Notes: generated by a model from the letters alone, not told the origin. DNA of 64,000 bases from Streptomyces barkulensis (GCF_002843305.1 NZ_PGSG01000090.1:1-64000), one strand, 5' to 3'; numbered from the stretch's first letter, positions 27,647 to 36,044 are shown. A program made the numbers and translations.

Positions 27647-29368
27647 GTGCAGGGGCCGTCCTTATCACGGCGTTCAATCAAAAAGTGCGAGCAGGCGTGG
27701 CTCCAAGGGGTTACGCAGCTGAGACTGGGAAATCGGACTGCTGCGGCCGAATCCTTTCACGCCGCCGTCGCGCACAACCCGGTTGCCGCTGATGCTTGGC
27801 TGGGACTCCATGCCACGGGGGAGCTCCAGAGCCAATCCATCGAGGCCATGCACGGTCAAGCCCAGTCCTTCGGCGCCATGCGCATGAAACTCCGAACCCC
27901 TTTGTCCTCCCGGTTCCAGATCGGGAGCTACGTGACCTTCCGGCTGGAGACCTCCCGCGACCTGTGGCTCGCAAGGGCGGCGAACCTCTTGGACGACGGC
28001 CTGCTCGATCAGGTATGGAATATGCTCTCCCAAGCGGTGCTCGACTGTGACGAGACCCGCTTCGTCTGCGCACGCTACGCCGTCTTGAAGAAGAACTGGC
28101 CACTCCTTCTGACATTTGCCGAGGGAATCCGGGACCCTTTCCTGCGAGATGAGTCGCAGCTCTACGTTGCGGCCGGTCTCATCGCCCAAGGTGTATCCCA
28201 TGAGGCGCTCAACGTGCTGAACCCACTTCCGCAAGTGCTTGCTGAAAACGCTGGGTTTCTCGGGGAGATCGCTTATCTGCGAGGCCATGCGTATGAGCAG
28301 CTCGGCCGGGCTGAGGAAGCTCTGAAGCAGTTCCAGACAGCGTTCCGGTACAGCCCGACCCTGGGCGATGTGGCCCAGCGGGCGAAGGCGGTGACCTCGC
28401 CTGCTACGCGCATGCCCGCCCAGGCTGCTGGGGTTGCGCAGGCGCAGGAACAGTGTGAGGACTCCTCCAGTGCGGTCTTGAGCGACGATGAACGTTCGGC
28501 GCTGCTGGACGAGGCGATGGCCGAACTGGACGAGATGGTTGGTCTGGTCTCGGTGAAACGCCAGGTCCGGAGCCTGTCGGCACAGCTGAGGATGGCGGCG
28601 GTACGCAGGAACCGGGGCCTGACTGCAGCGCCTGCTCCACAGCACTTGGTATTTGCTGGGCCGCCCGGCACAGGCAAGACCACGGTCGCCCGCGTCGTGG
28701 GCAAGGTCTTCGCAGGGCTCGGTTTGCTGGCCCGAGGCCACGTCGTCGAGGCCCAGCGCGTTGACCTCGTGGGGCAGCACCTCGGAGAGACGGCGATCAA
28801 GACGTCCAGGATCATCGACGAGGCCCTGGACGGAGTTCTCTTCATCGACGAGGCGTACGCACTCTCCAACACCGGGTACTCGGGCGGTGACGCCTTCGGC
28901 AAGGAAGCCCTGCAGGTGCTCCTCAAGCGAGCTGAGGACGACAGGCACCGCCTGGTTGTGGTTCTCGCCGGGTATCCGAACGAGATCGCCGATCTCCTGT
29001 CCACCAACCCAGGCCTCGCCTCCCGCTTCAACACCCGGGTGGATTTCCCCGCTTATTCGGCCGACGAGCTGGTGCTGATCGCGGAGTCGTTCCTGGAAGC
29101 TCAAGGTGATGCCCTCACTGACGAGGCAGCGGTTGCACTGCGCACATCATGTGACCTCGTCGTCACCAATGGCATGGTCGACCAGCTCGGTAATGGCCGC
29201 TTCGCGCGCGAACTTGCCCGGAAGGCTGCCGCGGCTCGGGACTTGCGGCTCTACGACGCGCATGGCAGCTCCGGAGTCCCGTCGGAGGACGAGGTGACCA
29301 CACTGCATGTGGGTGATGTCATGGGCGCGTACCAGGAACTCGCTGATGGCCTTCCGCCGAACCGCTGA
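27647..29368 (+). CDS. EccA-like AAA+ ATPase with N-terminal TPR domain
   Basis: The 573-aa product has the two-part layout and the usual length of type VII secretion EccA proteins. An N-terminal TPR-like helical domain spans about 1-255 (LRLGNRTAAAESFHAAVAHNPV, ALKQFQTAFRYSP). A CbxX/CfqX-type AAA+ domain spans about 285-573, with Walker A GPPGTGKT at 338-345, Walker B VLFIDEAYAL and sensor region GLASRFNTRVDFPAYS. GTG 27647 follows GAGAGAGGAG. No esx, eccB-E or WXG100 gene is present in the window, so this is an orphan. Base composition is less GC-rich than the flanking core genes, which fits acquisition. Confidence 0.88.
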   Translation: MQGPSLSRRSIKKCEQAWLQGVTQLRLGNRTAAAESFHAAVAHNPVAADAWLGLHATGELQSQSIEAMHGQAQSFGAMRMKLRTPLSSRFQIGSYVTFRLETSRDLWLARAANLLDDGLLDQVWNMLSQAVLDCDETRFVCARYAVLKKNWPLLLTFAEGIRDPFLRDESQLYVAAGLIAQGVSHEALNVLNPLPQVLAENAGFLGEIAYLRGHAYEQLGRAEEALKQFQTAFRYSPTLGDVAQRAKAVTSPATRMPAQAAGVAQAQEQCEDSSSAVLSDDERSALLDEAMAELDEMVGLVSVKRQVRSLSAQLRMAAVRRNRGLTAAPAPQHLVFAGPPGTGKTTVARVVGKVFAGLGLLARGHVVEAQRVDLVGQHLGETAIKTSRIIDEALDGVLFIDEAYALSNTGYSGGDAFGKEALQVLLKRAEDDRHRLVVVLAGYPNEIADLLSTNPGLASRFNTRVDFPAYSADELVLIAESFLEAQGDALTDEAAVALRTSCDLVVTNGMVDQLGNGRFARELARKAAAARDLRLYDAHGSSGVPSEDEVTTLHVGDVMGAYQELADGLPPNR

Positions 29369-29370
29369 CT

Positions 29371-29418
29371 GATCGCTCATGGCTTTCCCCGCACTCCGCA
29401 GGGCAGCCATGAGCGGTC
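29371..29418 (+). terminator. Terminator-like stem after the EccA-like gene
   Basis: A 14-bp stem with one G-U pair (29371-29384 with 29405-29418) begins 2 bases after the stop codon. Confidence 0.7.
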
Positions 29419-29449
29419 GGCGAGCCCCAACGCCTGTCTGCGGCGAGGC

Positions 29450-29484
29450 CCCTGGGCTGTCTCCCGTGCTGGGACAGCCCAGGG
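29450..29484. terminator. Second hairpin downstream of the EccA-like gene
   Basis: A perfect 12-bp stem (CCCTGGGCTGTC at 29450-29461 with 29473-29484) has an 11-base loop. It may be a second terminator. The rest of the 29369-29711 gap holds no gene. Confidence 0.6.
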
Positions 29485-29655
29485 AGGACCGATGCCTCTT
29501 CACCTGAGAACCGGGTCTCGACAGGGTTGCCCGTCGCCCCTTCCGTCCGTGCCGCAGAGAGGGCTGACGACTGTCCGGTATGTCCTCTGGTCGAGGAAGA
29601 CGCGGCGACGGTCGGTGACTGTGGGTGCGGTCGAGACCGGACGCTGAGGCAGCGT

Positions 29656-29688
29656 ACTAACATTCATGTAAGTAACATTACTGTTAGT
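29656..29688 (+). promoter_or_regulatory. AT-rich promoter and operator patch before the ATPase-DUF234 gene
   Basis: A 33-base AT-rich island in an otherwise GC-rich region is bounded by ACTAACA (29656-29662) and its complement TGTTAGT (29682-29688). It contains two direct TAACATT copies 15 bp apart (29658-29664, 29673-29679). The layout suggests a repressor site over the promoter; TAACAT or TACTGT could serve as the -10. Confidence 0.5.
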
Positions 29689-29711
29689 GCCTTGCGTGGG
29701 AGTCGGAGAGC

Positions 29712-31130
29712 GTGGTGAATTTTGTAGGCCGTCGGCGGGAGCTGGCGACTTTGGAACGGGAGCTGCAGAAGGTGGCAGCAGGGGCGGGCGGGGAGCGCCC
29801 CGGCCGGTGCGTGATGTTGCGTGGGCGGCGCAGAGTGGGCAAGTCGCGGCTGGTCGAGCGGTTCGCAGAGCGCTCTGGGGCCCCGTTCCTGTTCTACGCG
29901 GCCACGGGCGCGTCCCCTCGGGACGACCTGGCACGGCTGGCCAGAGACGCCCAGGCGTCGACGCTGCCGCTGGCGCAGTTGGTGGCCGCAGCACGGCCGG
30001 AGAGCTGGGACGCCGCGTTCGACGTGCTGGCCGCAGCGCTGCCCGCCGACCGGGCGAGCGTGCTGGTCATCGATGAGGTGCCGTATCTGATGGATGCCGA
30101 TGGTGCCTTTGAGGGAATGTTGCAGCGAGCTTGGGACCGGGTGCTGGAGACCAAGCCGGTGCTGCTGATCCTCATCGGCTCCGATCTATCGATGATGGAG
30201 GCTCTGAACAGCTACGGACGCCCCTTCCACCAGCGTGGCCGGGAGATGGTGCTCGGACCGCTGAACCCCGCCGAGGTGGGGCGGATGCTTGGACTGGGGC
30301 CGGCGGAAGCCTTTGACGCCGCGCTGGTCACCGGCGGGCTGCCGCTGATCTGTGCGGAGTGGCCGTACGGCGCGGGGCTGTGGGACTTTCTGGGTGAGGC
30401 CCTGAACGACCCCGTCTCGGCCCTGTTGGTGTCGGCCGAGCGCTCGCTGGCTGCCGAATTCCCCCCGCAGGCTCAGGCGCGTACGGTGCTGGCGGCCATC
30501 GGCAGCGGCGAGCGGACCTTCACCAACATCGCCCGTGCGGTCGGCGGAATCAGGGCCACGCCGCTGCAGCGAGCGCTGGAGCTGCTTGCGGACAAGCGGA
30601 TCGTCGCCGCGGAACTGCCCGTATCACCGCGTCCGTCGAAGGACCGCCGCTACCGGGTGGCGGACCCGTACCTGCGCTTCTGGCTGTACCTGCTCGGCCC
30701 TTCCATCGAGGAGATCGAGCGGGGGCGGGGCGATCTGACCTTGGCGCGGATCCGGGAGAGCTGGACCAGTTGGCGCGGCCGGGCGATCGAGCCGCTCGTC
30801 CGCGAGGCGCTCGTCCGGATACTGCCCGACGACCGGCTCCCCGCGGCCCCCGTGGTGGGGGGCTACTGGACCCGCACCAACGACGTCGAGATCGACGTCG
30901 TTGGTGCGGATCGTGCTCCCATCGCCAAGGAACTGGTCTTCGTCGGTTCCGTCAAGTGGCTGGAGCAGTCGCCCTTCGACCGGCATGACCTGGCAGCTCT
31001 CCATCGGCACCGGGCTGCCCTCACCAGCGACCCCGTTCCAGTCGTGGCAGTCTCGCGCAGCGGAGTCGACTGCTCAGGGCTCGATGCCGTCTACGGCCCC
31101 GGGGATCTGCTGACCGCGTGGCCGCTGTGA
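29712..31130 (+). CDS. P-loop ATPase with DUF234 (nuclease-like) C-terminus
   Basis: The 472-aa product belongs to the archaeal-type ATPase family. It has MVNFVGRRRELATLE at the N-terminus, Walker A LRGRRRVGKSRLV, Walker B VLVIDEVPYL, and a winged-helix linker (TFTNIARAVGGIRATPLQRALELLADKRIV). The DUF234 domain follows with YRVADPYLRFWLYL, NDVEIDVVGAD and VGSVKW. These last motifs resemble a PD-(D/E)xK nuclease core, with the usual acidic residue before the Lys changed here. Such proteins are widespread and of unsettled function; some are suspected in defence or stress. The start may be GTG 29715, which has better spacing from GGAG. It converges on the cyclase cassette. Confidence 0.85.
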   Translation: MVNFVGRRRELATLERELQKVAAGAGGERPGRCVMLRGRRRVGKSRLVERFAERSGAPFLFYAATGASPRDDLARLARDAQASTLPLAQLVAAARPESWDAAFDVLAAALPADRASVLVIDEVPYLMDADGAFEGMLQRAWDRVLETKPVLLILIGSDLSMMEALNSYGRPFHQRGREMVLGPLNPAEVGRMLGLGPAEAFDAALVTGGLPLICAEWPYGAGLWDFLGEALNDPVSALLVSAERSLAAEFPPQAQARTVLAAIGSGERTFTNIARAVGGIRATPLQRALELLADKRIVAAELPVSPRPSKDRRYRVADPYLRFWLYLLGPSIEEIERGRGDLTLARIRESWTSWRGRAIEPLVREALVRILPDDRLPAAPVVGGYWTRTNDVEIDVVGADRAPIAKELVFVGSVKWLEQSPFDRHDLAALHRHRAALTSDPVPVVAVSRSGVDCSGLDAVYGPGDLLTAWPL

Positions 31131-31185
31131 GAGGCGGACGGCAGGAGGGGAGCGGGAACCGGTGAGCGCGATCGGGCCGCTCTCG

Positions 31186-31716
31186 CTATCCCGAGCCCGC
31201 CAGGGCCGCTCCGCACAGCATGAGGCCGGCGGCCAGACAGCAGGTGCCCCACCGCAGCCAGCGGTACTTGGAGTCGAGGATGAGGCTGACGTCCACCAGC
31301 TGCACCGTCAGCCACGACACCCGGTCGCGGGCCGCCGCGGTGATCGCCCGGACGAGCCGCTCGGTGTCCGGCGGCGCCACGACGATGTCCTTGAAGAACG
31401 TCATCCCGGGCCCCGGCCGGGCGGTGCCGGTGCGGGGCATGACGACCCAGGCCAGCAGCGCCGTGCCGACGGCCCACAAGGCGCCCCCGGCGGCGAACAG
31501 GACCTTCATGGCGCCGGTCACCGAGGACGGGGCCCACACTTCTCCGCCGAGGAGGAGCACGGGCACCGCGAAGGCGCCCGAGAGCAGCACGGCCGCCTTG
31601 CTGTCGGCCCGGGCGAGGTCCTCCCGAGCGGTGGCCAGAAGCCGTTCGGTCACGTAGACGGCCGACTCCTGGCCGGCCGGAGGCACGCCGGTGGCGGGCT
31701 CACCCGTCGTGCTCAT
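31186..31716 (-). CDS. PycTM/DUF5706-type membrane effector
   Basis: The 176-aa protein has the DUF5706 (Pycsar PycTM) pattern. An amphipathic lead (YVTERLLATAREDLARADSK, residues 21-40) with the RADxKA motif is followed by TM1 (42-58) and TM2 (69-93). It ends in MPR (93-95), then GMTFFKDIV and a soluble helix (117-150), and TM3 lies at 153-173. In Pycsar defence, proteins of this family sit in the inner membrane and damage it once a cyclic pyrimidine nucleotide is made. No cyclic-nucleotide-binding domain is present in this chain, so the trigger must come from a partner. It is the last gene of the cassette; its start overlaps the SPFH-like gene by 17 bases. Confidence 0.75.
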   Translation of the reverse strand: MSTTGEPATGVPPAGQESAVYVTERLLATAREDLARADSKAAVLLSGAFAVPVLLLGGEVWAPSSVTGAMKVLFAAGGALWAVGTALLAWVVMPRTGTARPGPGMTFFKDIVVAPPDTERLVRAITAAARDRVSWLTVQLVDVSLILDSKYRWLRWGTCCLAAGLMLCGAALAGSG

Positions 31717-32905
31717 CGGTGCCCTCCCGCTCCGGCCGGTACGGCTCCTGCCTGACGTGGTTCGCCTCCCCGTCGGCGGGCGACGCCGGCGGCTCCTCCC
31801 GCGTCCGCGCCGTGTCCGGCGGCATGGCGGGCGGAACGGGCGGCATGGGGGGAGCGCCCGGCGCGAGCGGTGCGGGCGGCGTGTCCGCGACCGGCGCGGC
31901 CGGCTCCCGGACCGTGGTGATCCACTGTCCGGTCGCCTGGTCGGCCGGCGGCACCGGCAGCGCCGTCGGGGGCTGCGGCAGACCGCTGTCGAACAGTGCT
32001 CTGCCGGTCGCCCGGGCGTAGTCGATGAGCTGCTGCACCTGCCCCTCCACCTGGTGGCGTTGTACGACGCCCTGGTCGATCAGCCGCGTGAGGTACTCCA
32101 GGGCCCCCTGCCGCTGCTGCCGCGCCTGGCCCTGCAGTTCGTGCAGGATCTCCTGGGCGCGGGCCGGGTCCTGCGCGAGCATGTGGGCGTACTGCCCGGC
32201 CTCGCCCGCGGCGATGAGCTCCTGCGCGGCGGCCAGGTTGGACTGCACCCGGGCGGCGTCCGCCTGGTCCTTCGCCGACTGCACGATCGCGGTGTGCTGC
32301 ACGTTCAGCAGGGCCTGCTTGTGGTCGGCGGCGGCCCGGCCCAGGTCGATGCGCACGTACACCGTGGTGGTCAGGCCGAGGTCGGCACCGAGGGAGGCCT
32401 GGTTTCCGGTGGCCAGTTCGGCCTGGATCGCCTCGTCGGCCTGCTGGGCGCCGTCGAGTCCGTAGCGCCTGGTGAAGGTCCGCAGCCGGGCCAGCAGAGG
32501 GGCGCGCAGCATCTTCTCGACGTCCACCACCCGCTTCTCCGCGGCCAGCAGGAAGTCCTGGACCTCCCAGTGGATGTCCACCGCGCAGGTGAAGTCGCCC
32601 TCGTCGCCCCGGGTGGGCAACCGCATCTCGAAGGAGGTCTGGTGCCGGCCCTGGGCGATCATGCAGACCGACACCGGCCGCCTTCCCAGCCGGGGCCTGC
32701 CGTGGTGCCGCGCGCCGCGTACGGTGATGACGCTGTGGCCGCCGTTGCGGTAGTGCACGACGGCCGCCTGCTGCAGCCCGATGTGCTGGTAGGGGCCGTC
32801 CGGCGTGACCTCGAACAGGAACGGCCCCCGCAGGTCGCCCGGCAGCATCACACTGTTGTCGAAGGGCCTGCCTGCCGGTACTCGGTGGTGGATGTTCTGG
32901 TTCAT
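31700..32905 (-). CDS. SPFH/band 7-like protein with Pro-rich tail
   Basis: The 401-aa product lacks an N-terminal TM. Residues about 88-187 look like an SPFH domain (FTCAVDIHWEVQDFLLAAEKR, LRTFTRRYGLDGAQQADEAI, LGLTTTVYVRIDLGR). Residues about 190-300 are a long, Gln/Ala-rich helix, as in flotillin-type coiled coils. The last 90 residues are proline-rich. SPFH proteins oligomerise at membranes. The ATG at 32905 overlaps the upstream gene by 4 bases and the 3' end overlaps the PycTM-like gene by 17, so the three are translated together. I infer a scaffold that positions or holds back the membrane effector. The frame runs open upstream to 34492, but that part is antisense-like noise. Confidence 0.7.
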   Translation of the reverse strand: MNQNIHHRVPAGRPFDNSVMLPGDLRGPFLFEVTPDGPYQHIGLQQAAVVHYRNGGHSVITVRGARHHGRPRLGRRPVSVCMIAQGRHQTSFEMRLPTRGDEGDFTCAVDIHWEVQDFLLAAEKRVVDVEKMLRAPLLARLRTFTRRYGLDGAQQADEAIQAELATGNQASLGADLGLTTTVYVRIDLGRAAADHKQALLNVQHTAIVQSAKDQADAARVQSNLAAAQELIAAGEAGQYAHMLAQDPARAQEILHELQGQARQQRQGALEYLTRLIDQGVVQRHQVEGQVQQLIDYARATGRALFDSGLPQPPTALPVPPADQATGQWITTVREPAAPVADTPPAPLAPGAPPMPPVPPAMPPDTARTREEPPASPADGEANHVRQEPYRPEREGTDEHDG

Positions 32906-35181
32906 CGGGTTCTTCCTGTCCGGACCGTCTGCAGGAGGCGGTGGGTGTATTCCTGGGCCAGCGGGTCGTCGGGGTCCTGGGCGAGTTTTCCGATCAGCGA
33001 GAGCATCCGCTGCCGGTCGTCGTCGGTCAGCACCAGCAGGGGCAGGAAGCCGAGCACGGCCGCCTCCCACGGCTTGCCGGGGCATGTGCGCAGCCAGGTG
33101 GCCACGGCATCCAGCGCCGCCCGGTAGGAGCGGCTGGTGTTGAGGGCGGTCCACAGCAGCCCGGCGACCTCGGACGCCTGGTCCGGACGTGTCGCGCAGA
33201 TCGCCAGCGCCAGCGGCCACTTCCCGTGACCGGCGAGCTCCGCGGCCGGGTTCCACACGTTCTCCACCAGCGTCTCGGCCAGGAACAGCGTGCTGACCAG
33301 GCCGAGGTTCTGATGCTGCCGCCTGCTGTCGCCGAGCCACGCCCGGATCCTGGCCAGCGGTTCCCGGCCGGAGGCGGAGCCCGCCAGGTGTGCGACGCTC
33401 TCCGCCGCGATGGACCGCAGCCGGCCGTCCTCCCAGGTGCCGATCCGGCCGAGCCTGCCCAGCGCCTCTGCCATGGTCCGGGTCGCGGTACCCCGGCTGA
33501 GCACCGCGGCGGCCGTCCACCGGAGATTGCCGTCTCCGCGGGCGCCCCAGTTCTTCACCAGCGACCGCAGCGCCTCGCCGACCGCCGGGTCGTCGAGCAC
33601 GTCCTGCAGGGCGGTGGCGACGAACAGGCCGCGACGGGCCTGGTCGGACTCGGCCATCGGGATGAGCAGTTCCCCGAGCGTGTGGGCGCAGTCGAGCCGG
33701 CACAGTTCGCCCGCCGCCACGGCGGCCCTGGTCCACACGTCCTCGCGCGGATCCCCGCAGAGCGAGTCCAGCCAGCGCAGCACCGGGCCGCGCATGTTGT
33801 GGTGGTGCTCCCACAGATGGGCGAGCAGGGCCGGAGCGAGGGCGGGGCCGAGGAACCGTACGGTGCGGACCGGGATGTCCTCGCCCGCCACCACCGGCTG
33901 GAGGCTGATCCGGGTGGTGGCGCGGGCCGAGGTGAGCCTGGTCTCCAGGCCGTCGCCGAGCAGCGGCCGTCCGGGCACCCGCTCGGGATCGGCGGTCACC
34001 GCCAGTTCCCAGGTGAGGAGTTCCGCGGCCTCGGCGGCGACGTTGAAGGAGCTGTTGCCGAACACCGCGAGTGCGATCCGGTATGCCGCGTCCCGCAGCG
34101 CGGGCAGGGTCTCGGACGCCGCGCCGCCCGCGAACCACTCGCGGACCTGCTCGGCGGCGAATCCGCGGCACGCGGTCAGCAGCTCCTCCTCGGTCAGCTC
34201 GCCGGTGACGTGCCGCGCCACGAGACCGGCGAGCCTGGCGGCCTCTGCGGGCAGCAGCGTCTCCAGTCCCAGCGCGGCCCGTACGGTGTCCCGGCGGGCC
34301 AGCAGCCGGGCCGCCTCTCTCGCCTCGGCGGGCGCGCTGTCGAGTTCGGCGGCCAGGTGTCCGTCGAGTACGGCGTCCTCGTCGGCGGGTGTGTGCGCGC
34401 GGCGGTAGCGGGCCTGCGGTGCGCCGGGGACGCCGGCGGCGGGTACGGACAGCAGCACGGCGTAGGCGCCGCGGTCGGCCAGCAGGCGGCACAGCCGGTC
34501 CAGGTGCAGTTCCGCGGGCAGCCGGCCGTCGGCCGGCTCCAGGGTGTAGCCGTGGCCCTCGGCGATGCGACCGCCCTCGTCGTCCGAGTCCAGGGCGGCG
34601 AGGTCGGATCCGGGGTCCAGCCGGGAGACCTTCCCGCGGGTGAGGTCGTCGAGGAGCGACAGGGCGGTGTACGTCCGTCCGCCGCCGGGCTGACCGCAGA
34701 GCACCAGCAGGCGGTCGTCACGCAGTTGCCGCTTGAAGTCCTCGTAGTCCGGCGGCCGGGTGAACCGCCGCCGCAGCCGCCGCAGTTCGTCCTCGGGCAG
34801 TGGTCCGGCGAGCAGGGACGCCCGGGCGGTGTCACCGAAGCGGAAGTTGACCGCCCCGATGGTGCCGCCGACGTAGGTGCTGGAGTCGCGCAGGAAGAAC
34901 GCCCGGGACTCGCGCGCGATGCGGGCGGCGGCCCCTCCCGCCGCTGCCCGCCCCTCCTTGGCCGACGGGGCGGTCTCAAAGTCGCCGAAGAGTTCGTCCT
35001 CCGGGGGCCCGCCGGGCGCGGCGGGGCCGTCGTCCTGCCGTGGTCCGCGGTCCTGCCCTCCGGGCCGGTCCGACTGCGGTCGGCCGCCGCCTCCGCCGCT
35101 TCCGCCGCTTCCGCCGCCTCCGTCCGTTCCGGGCGCGCTGTCCGCCCGGGCCTCGGGGGCGTCCGTGTCACCGGCGCTCAT
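32902..35181 (-). CDS. P-loop NTPase-like protein with helical-repeat C-terminus
   Basis: The 759-aa product begins with a Gly/Ser/Pro-rich disordered stretch (1-65). A beta-rich motif STYVGGTIGAVNFRFGD (101-117) follows, then a P-loop at 163-170 (GQPGGGRT) in which the Walker lysine is arginine. The C-terminal half (about 330-750) is a chain of paired helices rich in Leu/Ala, like HEAT or TPR-type repeats (LRWLDSLCGDPREDVWTRAA, LGRLGRIGTWEDGRLRSIAA). This is the layout of STAND-like sensor proteins in bacterial conflict systems, although no clear NB-ARC tail is seen. It is coupled by 4-base overlaps to the cyclase gene before it and the SPFH-like gene after it. It could sense the trigger; function is unknown. 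Confidence 0.65.
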   Translation of the reverse strand: MSAGDTDAPEARADSAPGTDGGGGSGGSGGGGGRPQSDRPGGQDRGPRQDDGPAAPGGPPEDELFGDFETAPSAKEGRAAAGGAAARIARESRAFFLRDSSTYVGGTIGAVNFRFGDTARASLLAGPLPEDELRRLRRRFTRPPDYEDFKRQLRDDRLLVLCGQPGGGRTYTALSLLDDLTRGKVSRLDPGSDLAALDSDDEGGRIAEGHGYTLEPADGRLPAELHLDRLCRLLADRGAYAVLLSVPAAGVPGAPQARYRRAHTPADEDAVLDGHLAAELDSAPAEAREAARLLARRDTVRAALGLETLLPAEAARLAGLVARHVTGELTEEELLTACRGFAAEQVREWFAGGAASETLPALRDAAYRIALAVFGNSSFNVAAEAAELLTWELAVTADPERVPGRPLLGDGLETRLTSARATTRISLQPVVAGEDIPVRTVRFLGPALAPALLAHLWEHHHNMRGPVLRWLDSLCGDPREDVWTRAAVAAGELCRLDCAHTLGELLIPMAESDQARRGLFVATALQDVLDDPAVGEALRSLVKNWGARGDGNLRWTAAAVLSRGTATRTMAEALGRLGRIGTWEDGRLRSIAAESVAHLAGSASGREPLARIRAWLGDSRRQHQNLGLVSTLFLAETLVENVWNPAAELAGHGKWPLALAICATRPDQASEVAGLLWTALNTSRSYRAALDAVATWLRTCPGKPWEAAVLGFLPLLVLTDDDRQRMLSLIGKLAQDPDDPLAQEYTHRLLQTVRTGRTR

Positions 35182-35963
35182 GCGCGTCCTCCGGAGCCGT
35201 CGGCACCGCCGCGACGCCGGTCGAAGGTGAGGTCACCGAACTTGCCCTGCAGCACTTGCCCGGAGCCGTAATGGGTCACGGTGCCGAACCGGAAGTCGTC
35301 CCCGGCGCCGTCCCGCCGTCCGGTGTCCTCCTCCGGCGGCCCGTCCTCCTCCGGCGGTACGGCGCTCTCCTCCCGGCCGGGGAGCGGTGGCGGTGCGGTG
35401 CGGCCCGGCACCGTGAACCAGGGCTGTTGCGCCCCCTCCCGGAGCGGGACGTGGTACTGGCGGTAGTGGTCCGGCTCGATCCACCGGCCGCCGTGCCGGA
35501 CGACGTCCCGGTAGAGCTGCTCGGTGACGGCCACCAACAGCGGCGAGTCCGGTGCGGCGGCCAGTACGGCCTTGGCCTCGGGGCAGTTGCCGATCCGGCA
35601 GGCGAGGTCGACCGCGGCGCCGGAGAAGCCCTGTCCGTCCGGGGTGAAGGGGCCGACGTTGAGCCCGGCGCGCAACCGCAGCGGCCGGTTCAGCTCCCTG
35701 TTGACCTGGCGCAGGTTCTGGTGGAGGTACTCCACCCACTCGCCCGCGAGTGCTTCGGTGCGACGCGGCTCCACCACGGCGAGAATGCCGTCGCCGCGGT
35801 CCTCCTGGGCCAGCCTGGCGTCGCTGATGCCCGCCCTGTCGAAGGCGTCCTCCGCCACCTGGTAGATCCGCGCGCGCAATCCGGGGCGGTCCGGATCGGG
35901 GACCGTGCCCGACCCCTGGGCGTCCAGGCTGATGATGAATCCGTACCGCGTCTCGCCGTGCAT
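35178..35963 (-). CDS. Class III nucleotidyl cyclase with long C-terminal tail
   Basis: The 261-aa product has a class III cyclase catalytic domain (about 1-175). Two metal-binding aspartates are in FIISLDAQG (Asp14) and DRGDGILAVV (Asp58), followed by PLRLRAGLNVGP and GFSGAAVDLACRIGN. These correspond to the strand and helix that hold the transition-state residues. The substrate (ATP, GTP, CTP or UTP) cannot be read from sequence. Residues 176-222 are Pro/Glu-rich. The tail 223-248 (DDFRFGTVTH, KFGDLTF) resembles the beta motif in the next gene. No TM helix is present. It is the first gene of the overlapping four-gene operon, 106 bp after the Crp-type gene. Confidence 0.82.
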   Translation of the reverse strand: MHGETRYGFIISLDAQGSGTVPDPDRPGLRARIYQVAEDAFDRAGISDARLAQEDRGDGILAVVEPRRTEALAGEWVEYLHQNLRQVNRELNRPLRLRAGLNVGPFTPDGQGFSGAAVDLACRIGNCPEAKAVLAAAPDSPLLVAVTEQLYRDVVRHGGRWIEPDHYRQYHVPLREGAQQPWFTVPGRTAPPPLPGREESAVPPEEDGPPEEDTGRRDGAGDDFRFGTVTHYGSGQVLQGKFGDLTFDRRRGGADGSGGRA

Positions 35964-36044
35964 CGCCTCACTGCCTCTCGCCCCGGGCTTCCCGGTGTCC
36001 GCTTCGGCCTCGTCGTCACTGTCCCGCAGCGGGTGGGGCCGCGC

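Noticed and set aside
31700..34492. A single 930-codon minus-strand reading frame
   Set aside because: Only the part from 32905 down encodes the SPFH-like protein. The upstream part is Arg/Gly-rich noise overlapping the 759-aa gene, and ATG 32905 has the 4-base overlap.
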